Origin: Nageia nagi
Lineage: Eukaryota; Pinophyta
Direction: 5' to 3'
NCBI GenBank assembly: GCA_050084985.1
Contig: JBITNC010000001.1
Coordinates: forward strand, 97,092,001 to 97,156,000
DNA length: 64,000 bases
Under the pieces are notes generated by a model. That model ran no database searches. It saw only the letters and a program-made list of their open reading frames with translations, and was not told the DNA's origin. This document shows, one piece after another, positions 36,120 to 49,740 of this stretch; the stretch's first letter is position 1; every line of letters begins with the position of its first letter. The position numbers were made by a program, and so were the translations under genes.

Positions 36120-38057
36120 TGTTCAATATTTGAGAAAATTTGCTACAAGGAGAGAAATCAATTTGCTACCATTCTGGAAACTTTAGTGGGGTTTTTTTAA
36201 ATTATCCTACATATGATAAGGATTTGTGTGCATTGATTCAGATAGTAAATAAGTGAAAGCATTACTTGATGGATAAAGAGATAATCATACATATTGATCA
36301 TTAGTCATTAAAGTATTTACAAACTCAATCAAAGTTGCAACAAACTAGGCACATTAGATGGATGTATTTTTTGTAATAATTTAATCTAATTATCATGTAT
36401 AATGGTAGTTAGAATAAGATTATAAATATTATTTATAGACCACTTATTTCTACAGCCATCATGAAGTCCATGCCATGCAATTTTATCTCTAGGGCATCCA
36501 CACCATGCATAGAGGTAACAATGAGTACACTATCATAAAGTTTCTTTATCTTAGAGGCATTTTTAGAGGCATATGTGCATGATATTGAATTTTAGAGGTT
36601 TATTAGAGGTTAACTTCATCTAGATAGATTGTGAAGGTATCAATGATTTTTATTTGTAAAATGGACTTCTCTATCATTTTAATACATTATGTGTTTCTTA
36701 TAGGGAGAGAGTTCAATTGATCAGAGAAGCACATACATCCAAGATATCTAGTCATTTTAGGGTTGAAATGATATTACATAATTTGTAAAGGTATGTGTAT
36801 TGTCCCAAGATGCAAGATAAAGTTGCACATTACATTAAAGGATATTCTTTATGTTGCACAAGTAAGCCTAATAATAGAAAATTGGATTTGTATTAACCAC
36901 TTACAATATCAAAACATCCTTTGGAATGTATTGCAATGGATTTTGTGGGAGATTTTCCTATGTCCAAGAAGGAACATGACTATTTTTTTGTTGTGGTGGA
37001 TAGATTTAGCAAGATGTGTATTTTAATTTCATGCAAGAAGACTATTACAAGATAAGAGGCTACAAATTTATCCTTTTTTCATGTTTGAGTTCATTTTAGA
37101 TTGCCTACTTATATTATTTTAGATAAGGATAGTATATTTTTAGAAAAAGTTTGGACAGGTTTGTGGGAGAAGTTGGATACAAGGTTGAAAAGAAGTATTG
37201 TCTTTCATCCTCAAATGGATGGATAAACTAAAGTGGTTAATAGAATAGTAGTTTAGCTCTTGAGAGGTTATTTTAGCAAGCATCCTAAGTATTAGGATGT
37301 ACATAATGAGTATATCTAACACTTATATAATAGGGTAATTCATTCTTCCATTAACAAGAATCCATATGAGACTTGTTTTGGTTATTTACCATCCTCACTT
37401 TTTGATTTTGTGTTCGAGTGATAAAAGGATGAAGGAAATTCACTTGTAAAGGAGGAAAAGCATTATGAATCATTTGTGGAAAGGATTAGTAAAATTCATT
37501 TAAAAGCATAAGAAAAATCAAGGAAAGCACAAACAAGTATAAGTCGAGGCATGATAAGCATAAGGTTCAACATAAATTTTATGCGGAAAATCATGTTTGG
37601 TCATATCTAGGTAAGGAGCGATTGTAAGGACTATACAAGAAGTTGAAAACTATAAGGTATAAATGATTTGAAATTGTGGAGCAAGTGAGTGATAATTCAT
37701 TTAGATTAAATCTACCCATTTATATGAATATCTATTCAGTTATGAATGTGAAGAACTTAAAGTTATATGAGCCATCCATGTTAATTGAAGATGAAGTAGG
37801 CACATATCATATTTTGCCATCTTTTGATGACTTAGATCTTCATACCATGAATTAAATTAAGGAGTATTTCATATTACAAAATAAGGTTTGTGCTATAATA
37901 AGAGGTGAGATAGAATTATGGTTGGTTGGATTGAAATGATAGATGCCTAACAAAGCTAAGTGGATGGAGAAATCCATGGTGGAGGAGTTGTATCCTCATG
38001 TTTGTTTTATAATTTGTGGGACCAAATGCTTCCCTATTAGGGAGGTATGATCCAAAA
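36120..38057 (+). pseudogene. truncated gypsy pol, element C2 (copy of C1)
   Basis: Collinear with C1: it begins after the D LTR and runs through RNase H remnants, the integrase zinc region, core (FFVVVDRFSKMC near 36985-37020; LDKDS near 37120) and C-terminal region (near 37560-37760) to a purine-rich stretch before the LTR. Stops and shifts differ from those in C1, so the two decayed independently after duplication. The frame at 36793-37026 is mostly a shifted reading. Confidence 0.8.
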
Positions 38058-38548
38058 TGGAGCTATCCTATAGGTTTATATGCATGGAGGTTAGCTAAAT
38101 ATGAACATTCTAGAGGAAGGAGATTGTCCACATCATGCTGACAAAGTTATTAGAGTATTGATGTCATGGATTCAGATGAGTTGTTAAAAGAAGTTGAAGG
38201 GATAGGGTTAGTTAGATAGTTAGAATATCCTGGATAACTCAACCATAAATAGTTATTCATATCTACCCTTATTTGAGGCTATCATATTCATTATTTTAAG
38301 TAGGAAAGAGTTTAAGAGAGTCAACAAGAAATACCAAGAGTCATATTGTGAATTGTATTCTCTTGTTGTAGAGTATTGTAGAAATATGTATGAGGATGTA
38401 TTATATCATTGTGATGGTGTTTTCTTTATTGTACATGTACATTATTGTGATAATTTATTAATAATAACAAGAAGTTCTCCCATTCCATGTTGGATTATCC
38501 CACATTGGGTGAAATAGGATAAATCATTGTGTCAAATTAATGATTACA
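38058..38548 (+). repeat. 3' LTR of element C2, internally deleted
   Basis: Ends GATTACA like the C1 LTR, but lacks the stretch that in C1 follows the GTGTCAAATT block (about 16290-16430), giving about 490 bp instead of 686. Confidence 0.72.
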
Positions 38549-41500
38549 AAATACCTAAATTGGCATCCCTTTTTGTACCAAACTAGTTATCATATGACCC
38601 TCTATATGTTATGATCAATATGATATTATTTTATATGTTGTTATCAATAAAGGGCTACTTAAACTATATCTTATGCTATTTTTCTTTTATTTTATGAAAG
38701 GGAATGCTAAAATTAGTTTTAGTATGCAATGATGCATTTAGGTAATCTCTTGATCCTATAAATAGAGAAACACATGCATGGGATAACTATGATATTTCAT
38801 CTCAATAGAGTTATGCATAACTCTTAAAAACATTAACAATATCTTTAGATATCACTTATCAAGATTAAAATCTATTACAGTTAAGAATTATATACCTCTT
38901 ATTCATAATATACATCAAGGCTTGGTTCATTAGTTAATGAATCTACAATTGGTTCACTAAAAGGTTATAGGACTTTAGATGCTAACGTTATGTCACATTG
39001 CTCTTGAGTGGTAGCACTATAGATAAAGACACTTTAAATCTTCACATCCACATTCTTCATTATCCATGCATATCAAATCAAGTCTCAATAGCTACTCAAA
39101 GGTTATTGATGCAAATGTATATGTATTTGTCATTCCTCTCCCATAGGTTTATGAATTTATTCAATTAATTCATGACTATCATATATAATCAATTATTCAC
39201 TACAGGTTATTATGTTCTTGTTCTCATAATCAAAGTAGATATAACTTGGCATCACCTAACCATAATTAGGGTTATATTCTATCATCTATAGTATGACAGT
39301 GTGGTTTGTATTTTCATTGGTATTTTTAATCTAATTTCTAATTTTGACTAGATGAAAGGATTGAAAAGATAAAAAAATTACTTCATTAACTTATGATAAA
39401 TAGAAATGCAAGTGCAATTATAGAACCTAGGGGTATTTTATCAAAAATAAAATACAATAAAAACTAGCTCAAAAATTTAAATTCAATCAACAAATACTTA
39501 TTTAAACACTTACATATGAAATGCAAATACTATTTGTGAAGCCTACAATATCTATATTATATCAATTTATTGATTTATTTTCCTAGAAGGTATGCTAATT
39601 AAGTGTCTAATCAAGGAAAAATTTGATAAGTTAGGCTAGTTTTTTCATTCTTCCATTTAACAACCTCTTGTAACCAATATTCCAATGGGCATAGTGATTG
39701 ACTATTATATGTGGAGAATTACTGAAATCACATGCAATCACCTATGATCCAAAGAAGGGTAAGGATCCCCTTGGGGCTATCTAAACTAAGTAGTAGATGA
39801 ATTGTTATCGTTGAAGTCTTCATGTTCCTTATTTTGACTCAAGGTTCTAGTTAAGTTCTCTATGTACTTTAGGTATTATGAGGATTTTTCCTCCACTCTT
39901 AGCCATCTAGACTATAAGGGTCTTATAGTTCTAGCCAATTGAAACTCTCATATCTTATTTTAAGTCATCCAAAATAATGACTCCTAGTCCTAAGGGATGG
40001 TTATATTAGCAATAAAATCCATGTATAACATAGGATCTTAGTGATGAGATCCAATTAACCTATTTGTGGCTTGTATTTGGGAGGTCAATCTCTTGGAAGT
40101 GAAGTCTAAGTAGCCATTTCCATGTATGCAAAGTGAAAAATAAAAGGTTCTTTTTAAATAATTGTATAATTGTTTATTCCCTTTATCTCTTCCACAACCT
40201 TTTCTAATCACCTTTCAATGCAAAGGGAGAGCATACTCCAATTTTATAGATGTTATTTAGTTTCAATGCAAGCATTTTTAGATAAAGATAAAGAAAATAG
40301 CCTAAGTATGAAATATTATTTTGAAAATATTCTTAGTGAATTATTTCACCATTATATTTAATGTGTTTTATTTATTGATTAACTAAGCATATAATAATTA
40401 AATAGACAACAAAAAAATAAAGAATCAGATAAAGTACACCTAATTTAGTTCAATAATGTATTTTATGATAAACTTAAAGTATATTCAATGCACATAGGAG
40501 GTAAAATTCATTCCCATTATGTAAATGTGGATCATTTCCTTAAACACAGGTGTGCTTCAACAATAATAATCCCAAAATAAAAATCTCTCCATTCAAAACA
40601 CAATAGAGATATAACAAACCCCAATATGAATCATACCAAAAGTGCAAATGCTAACAACAGATGATACTATAAAAATAAAATGGGCTTTGAATCAAATGAA
40701 AAATACAAGGTGAAGGATCTTTACAAAATAAAATGGACCAAGGATGCCCACCAGGCATGCTAAAATATTTTAACTAAAATGTGCTACTTTCCCTTCTTAT
40801 TGATATTGGCTAAACATGTACTTTTAAACACAAAATAGACTATATCTCATGTATTTAAACTAAAATTAGAAACTCATTAGATATACAAGGAGAATTATTC
40901 AAGCCTTGTTTCAACATAAATCTCAAATTGGACATATATCATACTCAAATAGTGGTGTTAATAAACACCTTATTTTTATTAGATGTATATCGAGACATAA
41001 TTTGATGATCAAGATTGGATTTGACACTTTTAAGTTGATCAAAATTGTTATTTTTCCTTTCTTTAATGAAACATAATAACTTATCACATTTTGTACTAAA
41101 AGAACAACATCTCCTGCATTTCCAAATCTACAAATAAAAAAGGAATTTGTAAATGCAAGTATCAATCACATTTTTCATACCTCATAATACTATGCTCTAT
41201 AAATTCTAAGCTTGATCTTAAATGAGGACTATTGTTATCTCTATTGATAATGATCTAATACCTCAGAAGACTTAAGATGAAGAGATTTTGTAGCTCCAAG
41301 ATTCAAGAATAATAAAATCTTAATGACAATATATTGTCTTACAATTTAGCTTTAAATCTAGCCTTGAAATAACTCATGAGACTTCAATTTATATACTATG
41401 ATTGGGTTGAATCCATCCAAGTTCAAATTTAAATTCAAATTCAATTAAAAATCTTTTTATTTTTGGATTGGATTGAATTGATTTTGTTGGAACTAAATTA

Positions 41501-42055
41501 GAAATTTCTTGGTGACAAATTGGGCTTGTTTCTATTTATTTTGTATTTTTCTTTCTTAGAAATTTTGAGATATGAAATTGTAAATTATCTTGTTTGTTTG
41601 GTTGACTAATATGATGAAGTGGAGTGAAATGGTTTGGTGAAATGGCATACTCAAGTGGAAATTTTTTATCTTTTACATAGTTTTCTAATATCATAAATGA
41701 AATATTATTATTATTATAGAAATGATATTATGTTTTATGAGTATTAGTGCATAAAAAGGGGGTTTTTTAATAAAAATGCATTACAAGGTGAGCATTTTAG
41801 GTGTCTACACCAACAAATAAAAAAGATGTAAAAACCTATCAAATATGATCAAAAATACATTACAAACTAAGCATGACCTAAAAAATATGAGGATATATCT
41901 CATACTACCCAACAATGGTGATGCCTATCTCATTCAAAATGACTTAACCCATACAAAGATTACACCAATTGGGAAAGGTGATATACCCATCAAAGTGAAA
42001 TAAAATAAGTATGAGAGAGTCATATAGACTTTGTACCAAAGAAAAAAATAAATCC
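38549..42055. other. anonymous spacer of unit 2
   Basis: Collinear with 16447-20347. It has the empty site (AAGCAT at 40385-40390) for the hAT-like element found in unit 1. No gene recognised. The frame at 40923-41165 is not conserved in length in unit 1. Confidence 0.55.
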
Positions 42056-42068
42056 TTTAAAATATGAA

Positions 42069-42071
<3 letters not shown>

Positions 42072-42159
<88 letters not shown>
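42072..42159. repeat. 88-bp (AT)n microsatellite
   Basis: Forty-four AT dinucleotides without interruption. Unit 1 has a non-repeat sequence here, and unit 2 a deletion (20358-20390), suggesting instability at this spot. Confidence 0.92.
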
Positions 42160-42161
<2 letters not shown>

Positions 42162-43747
42162 AATTAACTATTTTTAACAATATATTTTGATTTAAGGTCT
42201 TACTAACTTAAGAAAGAAAAAAGAAAAGAAAAAAAAAATTATTAACGTCTGCTATGGGAGACCAAGAGCGATATATGGGATGACTAAAGGGAGTACATTG
42301 TATAACTCTTGGTGGGATTTGAAAATGGGACACTCTGTGAAATAGGGTCATTTTATCTTTTAAAAAATAAGATCTTAATAATTTCATTAAAAAAGTGATG
42401 CATTAATGATAAATTGTATGAAAAATCTTATAAACTATTAAAATAGTTATTGGAATAAGAAATCTAAAATGACCAAATAGAGATGTGTTTCCATCTTATG
42501 GAGTCTCCCATCCACAAGCTTTCTTTGATTATACAAACTTTTTACTTTAATTAAACTATCATTTTCATAAAAAAATGATATAATCAAATTAAATTTTCAT
42601 ATTATTTTCTCTAAAAATAAAATTAATAAATAAAGATAAGTAATAGTTAATTTTCTTGATTCTTAGTATCATAATTACTAAACATTACTATTTATATATA
42701 ATTTCTACTATATCTTATTTAATTTAACTTTATCTTTATTTAATTTATAGTTATACTATCCATTCTTGATTTTAATATTTTAATAGTAATATTTAATATA
42801 GTTAGTTCAAGTAAGTACACACTTTTTAATATCATGATATATTAAATGAAATGTTTATTTATTGGTAAATTATTCTTTTAATTTTAAGAGAGAATGATAC
42901 TTAAAATTCATTTGGATACTTCAACTCTTAGTGGCATAATTTATCTTAAAGAAGGGTATTGAAATTCTATCAAAGGTTACTTAAATTTCATTTAAATTGT
43001 TTAAATAATGATAATAAAAATGCAACCCTTAATCTTAAAAAAATAGAACAAAAAATATAAAAAATTTGATGTATTTTACAAAAATGCATTACTCTCTATT
43101 ATCAATATTTTACAAAATATGACCATCTTTCTATCAAAGATAAAAATAAATGATTTTCTTCAATAATTTACATATCATATTTTACTACAGTAATTTATTT
43201 TCACCTAAGTTAATTATATAATTATTAAGGTCAATTATATGTTTGTATTTGATTTAGTTAAACACCATTTAATATAAAAAAATAATAAATATTTCATGAA
43301 TTATATAAAGATCAATTATATGTTTCTTTTTTATTTAGTTAAACACCATTTAATATCAAAAAGAATAATAATTCCATTTCATATCGTTCATCAATTCTCT
43401 TTTATACATATCAATAAAAAGCTAATTAATAATATAATTATTAAACTTGTTGAATATTCTATCATAAAATTATAAGACTACATAAAAACTATAAGATTTT
43501 TTTATCACTGGTTTACAATATATAAGATTACATTAAAAATATAAACTTTTTTCATGCAATCAACCAATATATAGCTTGATATTCCTAAAAGATCACTCAG
43601 ATGATCATATGATCAACCAAAACTTATGAACCAGTATTATTCATCTAAAAAAATTTGAGAGTTTAAACATTAAAGATTACCCAGATCCAATTAAACAACT
43701 TCAACTTCAAATACCAATTGTGAGAAACAAATGAACCAAAACTACTC

Positions 43748-44488
43748 TCAATTTTTCTTGGGCATATTCACACATGAAAATATTTTTGTGAAAGCCTTTG
43801 AGACTTTGTAGCGGATGCTTCTCTTTAATCCCATTCCTTTTGAGCCTCCTTTTCCATGCTTTTCATCCTCCCTTCCACCCTTTTCATCAATAGCTCCAAG
43901 TACTACATGCAATTCATTAAAAACATAGTAAAGAAGGGACCGAGAATACTATGTTATGAATAAATTTGGATATAATTAATTATAGAAGGGACAGAAAAAC
44001 CCATGTTAGGAACAAATTTAGATATAAAAATAGCGAACCTTTGTCAGTAGATGGTTGAGGAAGGCTAGTTTTGGATGTAATAGTAGAACCTGAGGATCTC
44101 CTCTTCAAGACAATTTCATTAATATTGTCCTTCAGAAAACTGATTTCTCCTACCAAATTTTGTTTAGATGTGCGAACTGGAGTATTCAAATCCTGCAATT
44201 TCATAACATGGTATTGTTAAAATCTTGCACAAGAACTAGCATATAATCAAGCCCTCGTACAATATACAAAAACATATAAAACTATGGATCATCACCACCT
44301 ACCTCAACGTCTTCAAGTTCATTCAAGAAGCCCTCCAATTGATGTCGGGTCTCCAGTGCAACAATTTGGTCGCTACTCCTCATGATATCCACTTCTGATT
44401 TTCTGACTTTATTCCATTTTTCAGATACGCTTAGAAGTGCATTGATATTCTCTGTGTTTGTTTTACTCTTGATGTTTTGAAAATCCAT
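43748..44488 (-). CDS. unrecognised 164-aa protein, gene copy 3
   Basis: Coding exons (minus) are 44488-44303, 44192-44039 and 43902-43748, the same lengths (186, 154, 155 nt) as copies 1 and 2, and open throughout. Introns are 110 and 136 bp. The non-coding exon ends at 44806 with a strong donor (CATTG|GTATGT) and joins 44509. The first coding exon differs from copy 1 at Ser6 to Ile, Thr20 to Ser and Gly44 to Ala. The second is identical to that of copy 2. The tail exon has a few substitutions, including GLKRSIRYKV and PKKN at the end. Intron 3 shares the tandem duplication with copy 2, so copies 2 and 3 are closest there. Function unknown. Confidence 0.7.
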
Positions 44489-44805
44489 ATCCGAACTTTA
44501 CTGTGCAACCTACAAAGGTTGATGATTTTATAAAATAAATATACATCTGACCTTGACCTATTTATTATTAAGCAATTATTCTACAGTCCGAATTTTAAAC
44601 TTCTAGTTCAAGTGAAAGTCAGCCACAATTATCCATTGATCAAAGTAGATATACCGATTTCAAAATTTAAACTAAACAACAAAATGACTTGATAAATGGA
44701 ATTTGCATAAAAAATTGGATAATAGATTGTAAAGGTAATTACTTCCACTATCCTGACTGATAAATGAATGGATATGAACAAGAAAGATAAAGATTTAAAA
44801 CATAC

Positions 44806-44920
44806 CAATGTCTATCAATGATCTCAAATAATTTGATCCTTCGCAATAGCTCAGGTATTGAATATTGGATTTCTGTAACAGCCTAGAATAATATGCAATC
44901 AGGAAACGCTTAGCTTATGT
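44806..44920 (-). other. 5' non-coding exon of gene copy 3
   Basis: Ends at CATTG|GTATGT and contains no ATG. The 5' edge is estimated. Confidence 0.5.
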
Positions 44921-44943
44921 TGTAATAGAAGCTTAGCCATATT

Positions 44944-44952
44944 CTTTATATA
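44944..44952 (-). promoter_or_regulatory. TATA box of gene copy 3
   Basis: TATATAAAG on the minus strand, in the same place as in the other copies. Confidence 0.6.
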
Positions 44953-45090
44953 CTGAATTTTAATAATATTTGTGGTGTAGGCACATAGATGTTTAGGTCG
45001 GCTCGTCGGCTTGAATTGCACACGAGTTAAAAAATTGTTTCTTATGATAATCAGTTTTTTTTAATAAGGCAAATTTTTAACAAGGACGAC

Positions 45091-45990
45091 AACTTTTTTT
45101 TTTAATTTAGAGATTGTATAGACTTTTTTTTTTTTTTTTTTTTTTTGGATGAAATCACTGTTGAAGATTAATTTTTTGGAATTAGATCCCTTAAAGTTAC
45201 TATGATCACAAGTTGAACTTTAACATATTCACATGATGTGGGGGAAAGTTTTGAACTTGGTACCTTCCTATATCAACTTGAGAGTTTTATCTTCCCATTC
45301 CTTTCTAAATCCTCTCACATCTTTAGATTTGTATAAATATTTTAAAAAATCTTATAATTTATGATATCAAACATTAAGAATATCATTTAACTTTGATTAA
45401 AAAAAATGATCTTTATATTCATATCTATTATATAGATTATTAAAAAATTAATTAAATATTAAAAATCTTTAATTAATTAAAGAATCCAAATATTATTATA
45501 TTCTTTGAACCTAATAAATTCATTTTCAAGTAAATTTGAAATTGATTGAAGTAATTCTTTTAATTAAAGTTGAAAAGGATAACAAAATATTCATGGCTTA
45601 ATATTGAAAAAGGTAAAAGCAAGAACAATTTCTTTCGAAAAAGATAAAGCCACATAGTTTGATGGGTTATGTAATGTTTTATCAAATTGAGGAATATATA
45701 TTTTCAATGTTTTAAATTTTTTTTAAGAAAGTATTTAAATTTTTTTTATCTATTAAGATAGGTAATGTAAAAATTATTCACTTTATCAATTAATTTTATG
45801 TGAGAAAGTTAAATCAATAGATAATTTTAAAGATACTATATTAATAAGAATAGATCAATTAAATTAAAATAATTTTATAATCAAAAAGTTTAATAAAGAA
45901 TGCATTATTTTAGTTATGAAGAAGAATGATGCATGTAACAAGGGAGGTAAAGCACATTATGAACAGACAAGCGAAACTAAGTTATAGCCT
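45091..45990. other. AT-rich spacer, nothing recognised
   Basis: Long T runs (45067-45147) and AT-rich DNA without conserved frames or repeats tied to the rest of the window. Confidence 0.5.
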
Positions 45991-48900
45991 AATCTAAGGT
46001 TTTCCCAAGTCATAATGTAGTTGAATCCCCCACAAGGGGGTTCATGAACAAGTCTCGATAGAAAGAATACCTAAAGCCAACTAGAGAATAGGTGAACATG
46101 TTTACACACGATAGGGACAAGTTAGGAGAAGAAATTGAAGTCAACAAAGAACCCAAAATTATTGAAAATGAAGCAAGAATCATAGTTCTAAAAATAATTA
46201 TCAATGGGGAGAAATATTTATAGAAAAATACTTTAATTATTTGTTTTGTAGGTATCACACTCGATATTGACATCATCAAGAAATGGATCATAGTAACCAA
46301 GCCCTCAAAAGGAAGAGGAGAAGTAGTTGTGCTACCTCACAAGTTCATATTTTCCAAATTCATGTGTGAAAAGGACCTAGAAAAAGTCTTAGAAATGGGT
46401 CCATAGCTCTTAGGTTGTAAGGGACTTGTTATGCAATTGTGGTATAAGTGATTCTGAAAAAAAATAAAGAATATAAATCTAATTCCAACATGGGTGAGTC
46501 TACATAATATTTTCCATAATATTGGAATGTTAGTGTAATCACTAGAATAGCTAAAGGGATAGGGGATCTTATTTTGATCATGAGAGTTAATCAAAATTGA
46601 GGTAGGTTGATAGATGCAATATTTTGCATGAATATCAATATTTCAAAGGGTCTAAAAAATAGATTTTTATTGATGAGGAGGATGAGAGCAAGAAATATTC
46701 TACCTTAACCTACTTTTACAATGCACAATTTGTAGACAATATTACCATTATGTGTAGGAATACCTACAAAAATATGAAACTCCTCTATCAAAAGAAAATA
46801 CTAAGGAACCTAAGAGGAATGGTAACAAATGGATACAAGTATAGAGAATGAATCATAAATACAAAAATTAAACTAATAGTAAAAATAAAAACCATAAGAG
46901 AATGAATGGAGGGAATCAATAGGCAAAAATTAGGTAGAGTAAAGGTACAAACAATCACAACCCATATATTCCATTATACATGTTCGAAGGAAGTGAGTTG
47001 ATAGAAGAAGTATAGATAAAGAACAAGAAGGTGGAGAAGATAGGGTCAATATGGAAATAAAAGTTAACAATGCAAGCAAGGAAGAATTAATGGACTTTGA
47101 AATGATCATTAATGAAGCTATAGGAAATATGGTACAAAAAATAAAGCATAATAGATAAGAGATTATCATAAAGAAAAAAAGGATAATGCACAATGAAGGA
47201 GGCACTAGGATAATTCACCAATAGATAGTGTTAAGGAGGACTTTGAATGTAGGTCAACAAGGTCCTTGAAAACTATCAAACCAATAAAGTAGGATAAAGA
47301 ATACTATGGAGGAGATCATAAAGGGCATGTATACCACTCTAGAGTAGAGTGGACACCTACTATGATTATGATTTATCTTAGGAAGGCAAAGAAGAGGTCA
47401 TAAGGACCCTAGGGGAGGAGGCTAAGAGAAGGCCTTAGTTACAAACAAGGTATATATAGCTAAAAAATAGTTAAACACAAAAAATAAGAATGACTATGGT
47501 TAGACCACATAGGGGCTTGGTTGGTAGACATAGACTTCACAAAGCATGTCACCAAAAAATAAGCTACATAAGGAAGTAGAAGAAAGGTAATATTAGGTTA
47601 ATGGTTTTTAAAGATATGCATTGAATTATTAAACAAAGTGATCAAGTACACCATCTATGTATAGTACTTCAAGGCTTCATAATTCACATAAGATTTATGG
47701 ATTACGATCAATTAATATGATAGATTGGCTGAAGTGTTAATGAGAAAGGTTAGCTTTGGTTTAAGTACTAAGCTTCAATCTATATCATGATTTAAATATA
47801 TTTTATCATCTACAATTACAAATTAATCCATTCAGTAGGAAAATGTGTGCCTAATAGAGTTGAGTAAGTTAGGGAGGTGAAGTTAGATGTTAAGTGTTGG
47901 GAGCTATAACTTCAAAAAGGAAGAGTGATGAGGTATATGGAACTTTTTAATTACTTCATCTTGATGATTTATCAAAAAGTTATTGTCAATTGGAATAGGG
48001 ATAATGTACACCTTGGTTTAGTTCTAGTTAATTTTTCTATGTAAAAATTGTTGAGATTAATGATTTAAGCCTATCGAGAAGGTGCCTTCAGTGTAATGAA
48101 AAAGCTAAGTAGTTTGAAATTGATCCATTTTTTTCTAAAAGGGAGGACCAAGTGAAGGATGTGACTGGGTATATGCTAAAGTAGTTATCCAAACCATTGG
48201 ATAGGATGTCAATGTGTGTAATTTGGTACTTCATTCTATATGGTATATATACTATGATTTGGATTTTGCACTTACTATTACTCAATCATTTTAGATGGGG
48301 AAAAGATAAAGAGGAGTGGAGAGTTAATTTCATAACTTATTTTTTGGATTTCCTAATCAATTTGGTACAAAAAGTTAAAAAACATATTATGGTAAGAACC
48401 TGGCTATCAAGGATTGATGACCCTAATGTATAAGGTAGCTACAACTTCCTAACCTACAGCCAACTTACTACCAAAGGATGACTCATCAGTGAAAAGCAAT
48501 TATCAAGGTAAGGTTGTAGGAGAAATATAAGGGAATATGACTTAGGTTAAGGATAAATAGAAGGCTCCAGAGGTTGGAAGAGTTAGGAAAGATAATAATT
48601 CTCACAAGAATTCTCCTACAAAGGTTAAACCCCATCAAAAAGAGGAAGAGTATCCCATCCTTTATGGAACCTAAGAAGAGGTCAAAATCTTACATGACCA
48701 TGGGAGAAAGGAGGATTATGTGATTAAGGAATTTAGGTGAAATGAAGTATATTCAATTCTAAGAGGTTGAGGTTATTTTATATAGCCCCATAAACCTAAG
48801 TATCTTGAAAATCCAACCAATAAATATATTTTTTATGATTATGAAGATAACAAATGTACTAATGATACTATATTTAAGGAGGTCGGTTCAAAGGAAATTA

Positions 48901-49740
48901 AAAAGAGGATGAAGGAAGGTAAAATTGTAACCCTTATGGTTGAAGAAATGGATATCAATGAAGAAGTTGTTCAAGGGGAGACACCCATGAAGGGTGGGAC
49001 TAAAGAAGTAAATGCATCGATTGATGAGATGTCCTAGGCTAGAGAACCTATCAAAGGAAAATTGGAGAAGAAAAAGGAATCCATGAATGTAGAGGGTTTT
49101 GCAAATATTATATAGGATATTTGATAGCAAGGGTGGGTTAGATTTTGAGAGAGCTAACCTTGAGGAAATAATTAAGGGTATGAGTGGGGTTCAGGAGGAA
49201 TTACCAATTTTGCCTAGTAAGGAGGGAGAAGAAATTCTAAAATAAAGTAAGGAGAACAACATACAATATGAGGAACAACAACCTATGTATAACATTAGTG
49301 AATAACCTTTAATAAAAATTTAAATTTTGTAGGCTATTCCACCTCTAGCGATAGTCAAGCCTAACAAGGTAGAAGGTGTTAAGATAGTCAAGATGAAGTA
49401 AAAAATTAGGAAGTCCACCTCCAAAATATAGGGGAAAAGTAGTAAGGTTTCCACATCATAGAAGAGGGCCACTCCAATAGGAATGAGGGGAGTAATTAAC
49501 CAAACCAGATGAATGCATATGATGTTTGTATCCCTAGCATGTATAGGTTCATAGCAAATTTGTATAGTAATGCTAAGTATATTAGCTATAATAATAATAT
49601 CTTAGTTGTTCTGTAGCTACAGTTAAGCTACTACTAGGATGTAGTTTTGTAGAAGTTTATTTGAGTTTTTATTGGTGCTTAAACACAACATCATTCTGAT
49701 AGGTTTTGGGGTCTTGATAAAACCCATTTTTATGATATTA
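45990..49740 (+). pseudogene. LINE ORF1-like remnant, very degenerate
   Basis: Plus-strand stretches such as VSVITRIAKGIGDLILIMRVN (near 46530-46590) followed by NISKGLKNRFLLM (near 46640-46680) resemble the DUF4283-type N-terminal region of plant LINE ORF1. Further on (47000-49500) the strand is purine-rich with Lys/Glu-rich translations (DFERANLEEIIKGMSGVQEE near 49140) but is broken by stops in all frames. No endonuclease or RT follows. The assignment is tentative. Confidence 0.4.

Larger units (their letters stand above)
20348..42055. repeat. tandem array unit 2 (21.7 kb, expanded by nested elements)
   Basis: The content follows unit 1: gene copy 2, AT-rich DNA, LTR fragment D2, gypsy C2 and anonymous spacer. 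Removing the 11.9-kb nested insertion A plus B (23251-35157) leaves about 9.8 kb, close to unit 1. Relative to units 1 and 3 it has lost a few hundred bases at its start, where unit 3 has a long (AT)n run. Confidence 0.78.
42056..45090. repeat. partial tandem array unit 3
   Basis: Repeats only the first 3 kb of the unit, including gene copy 3, its promoter and flanks. Homology fades near 45090 in T-rich sequence (45040-45147). The LTR/gypsy spacer is absent after it. Confidence 0.75.

Noticed and set aside
46010-47205. Minus-strand frames of 85-96 codons with hydrophobic runs, possible membrane proteins
   Set aside because: They are the complement of purine-rich coding-like plus-strand sequence; Phe/Ile/Ser-rich translation is expected from that.
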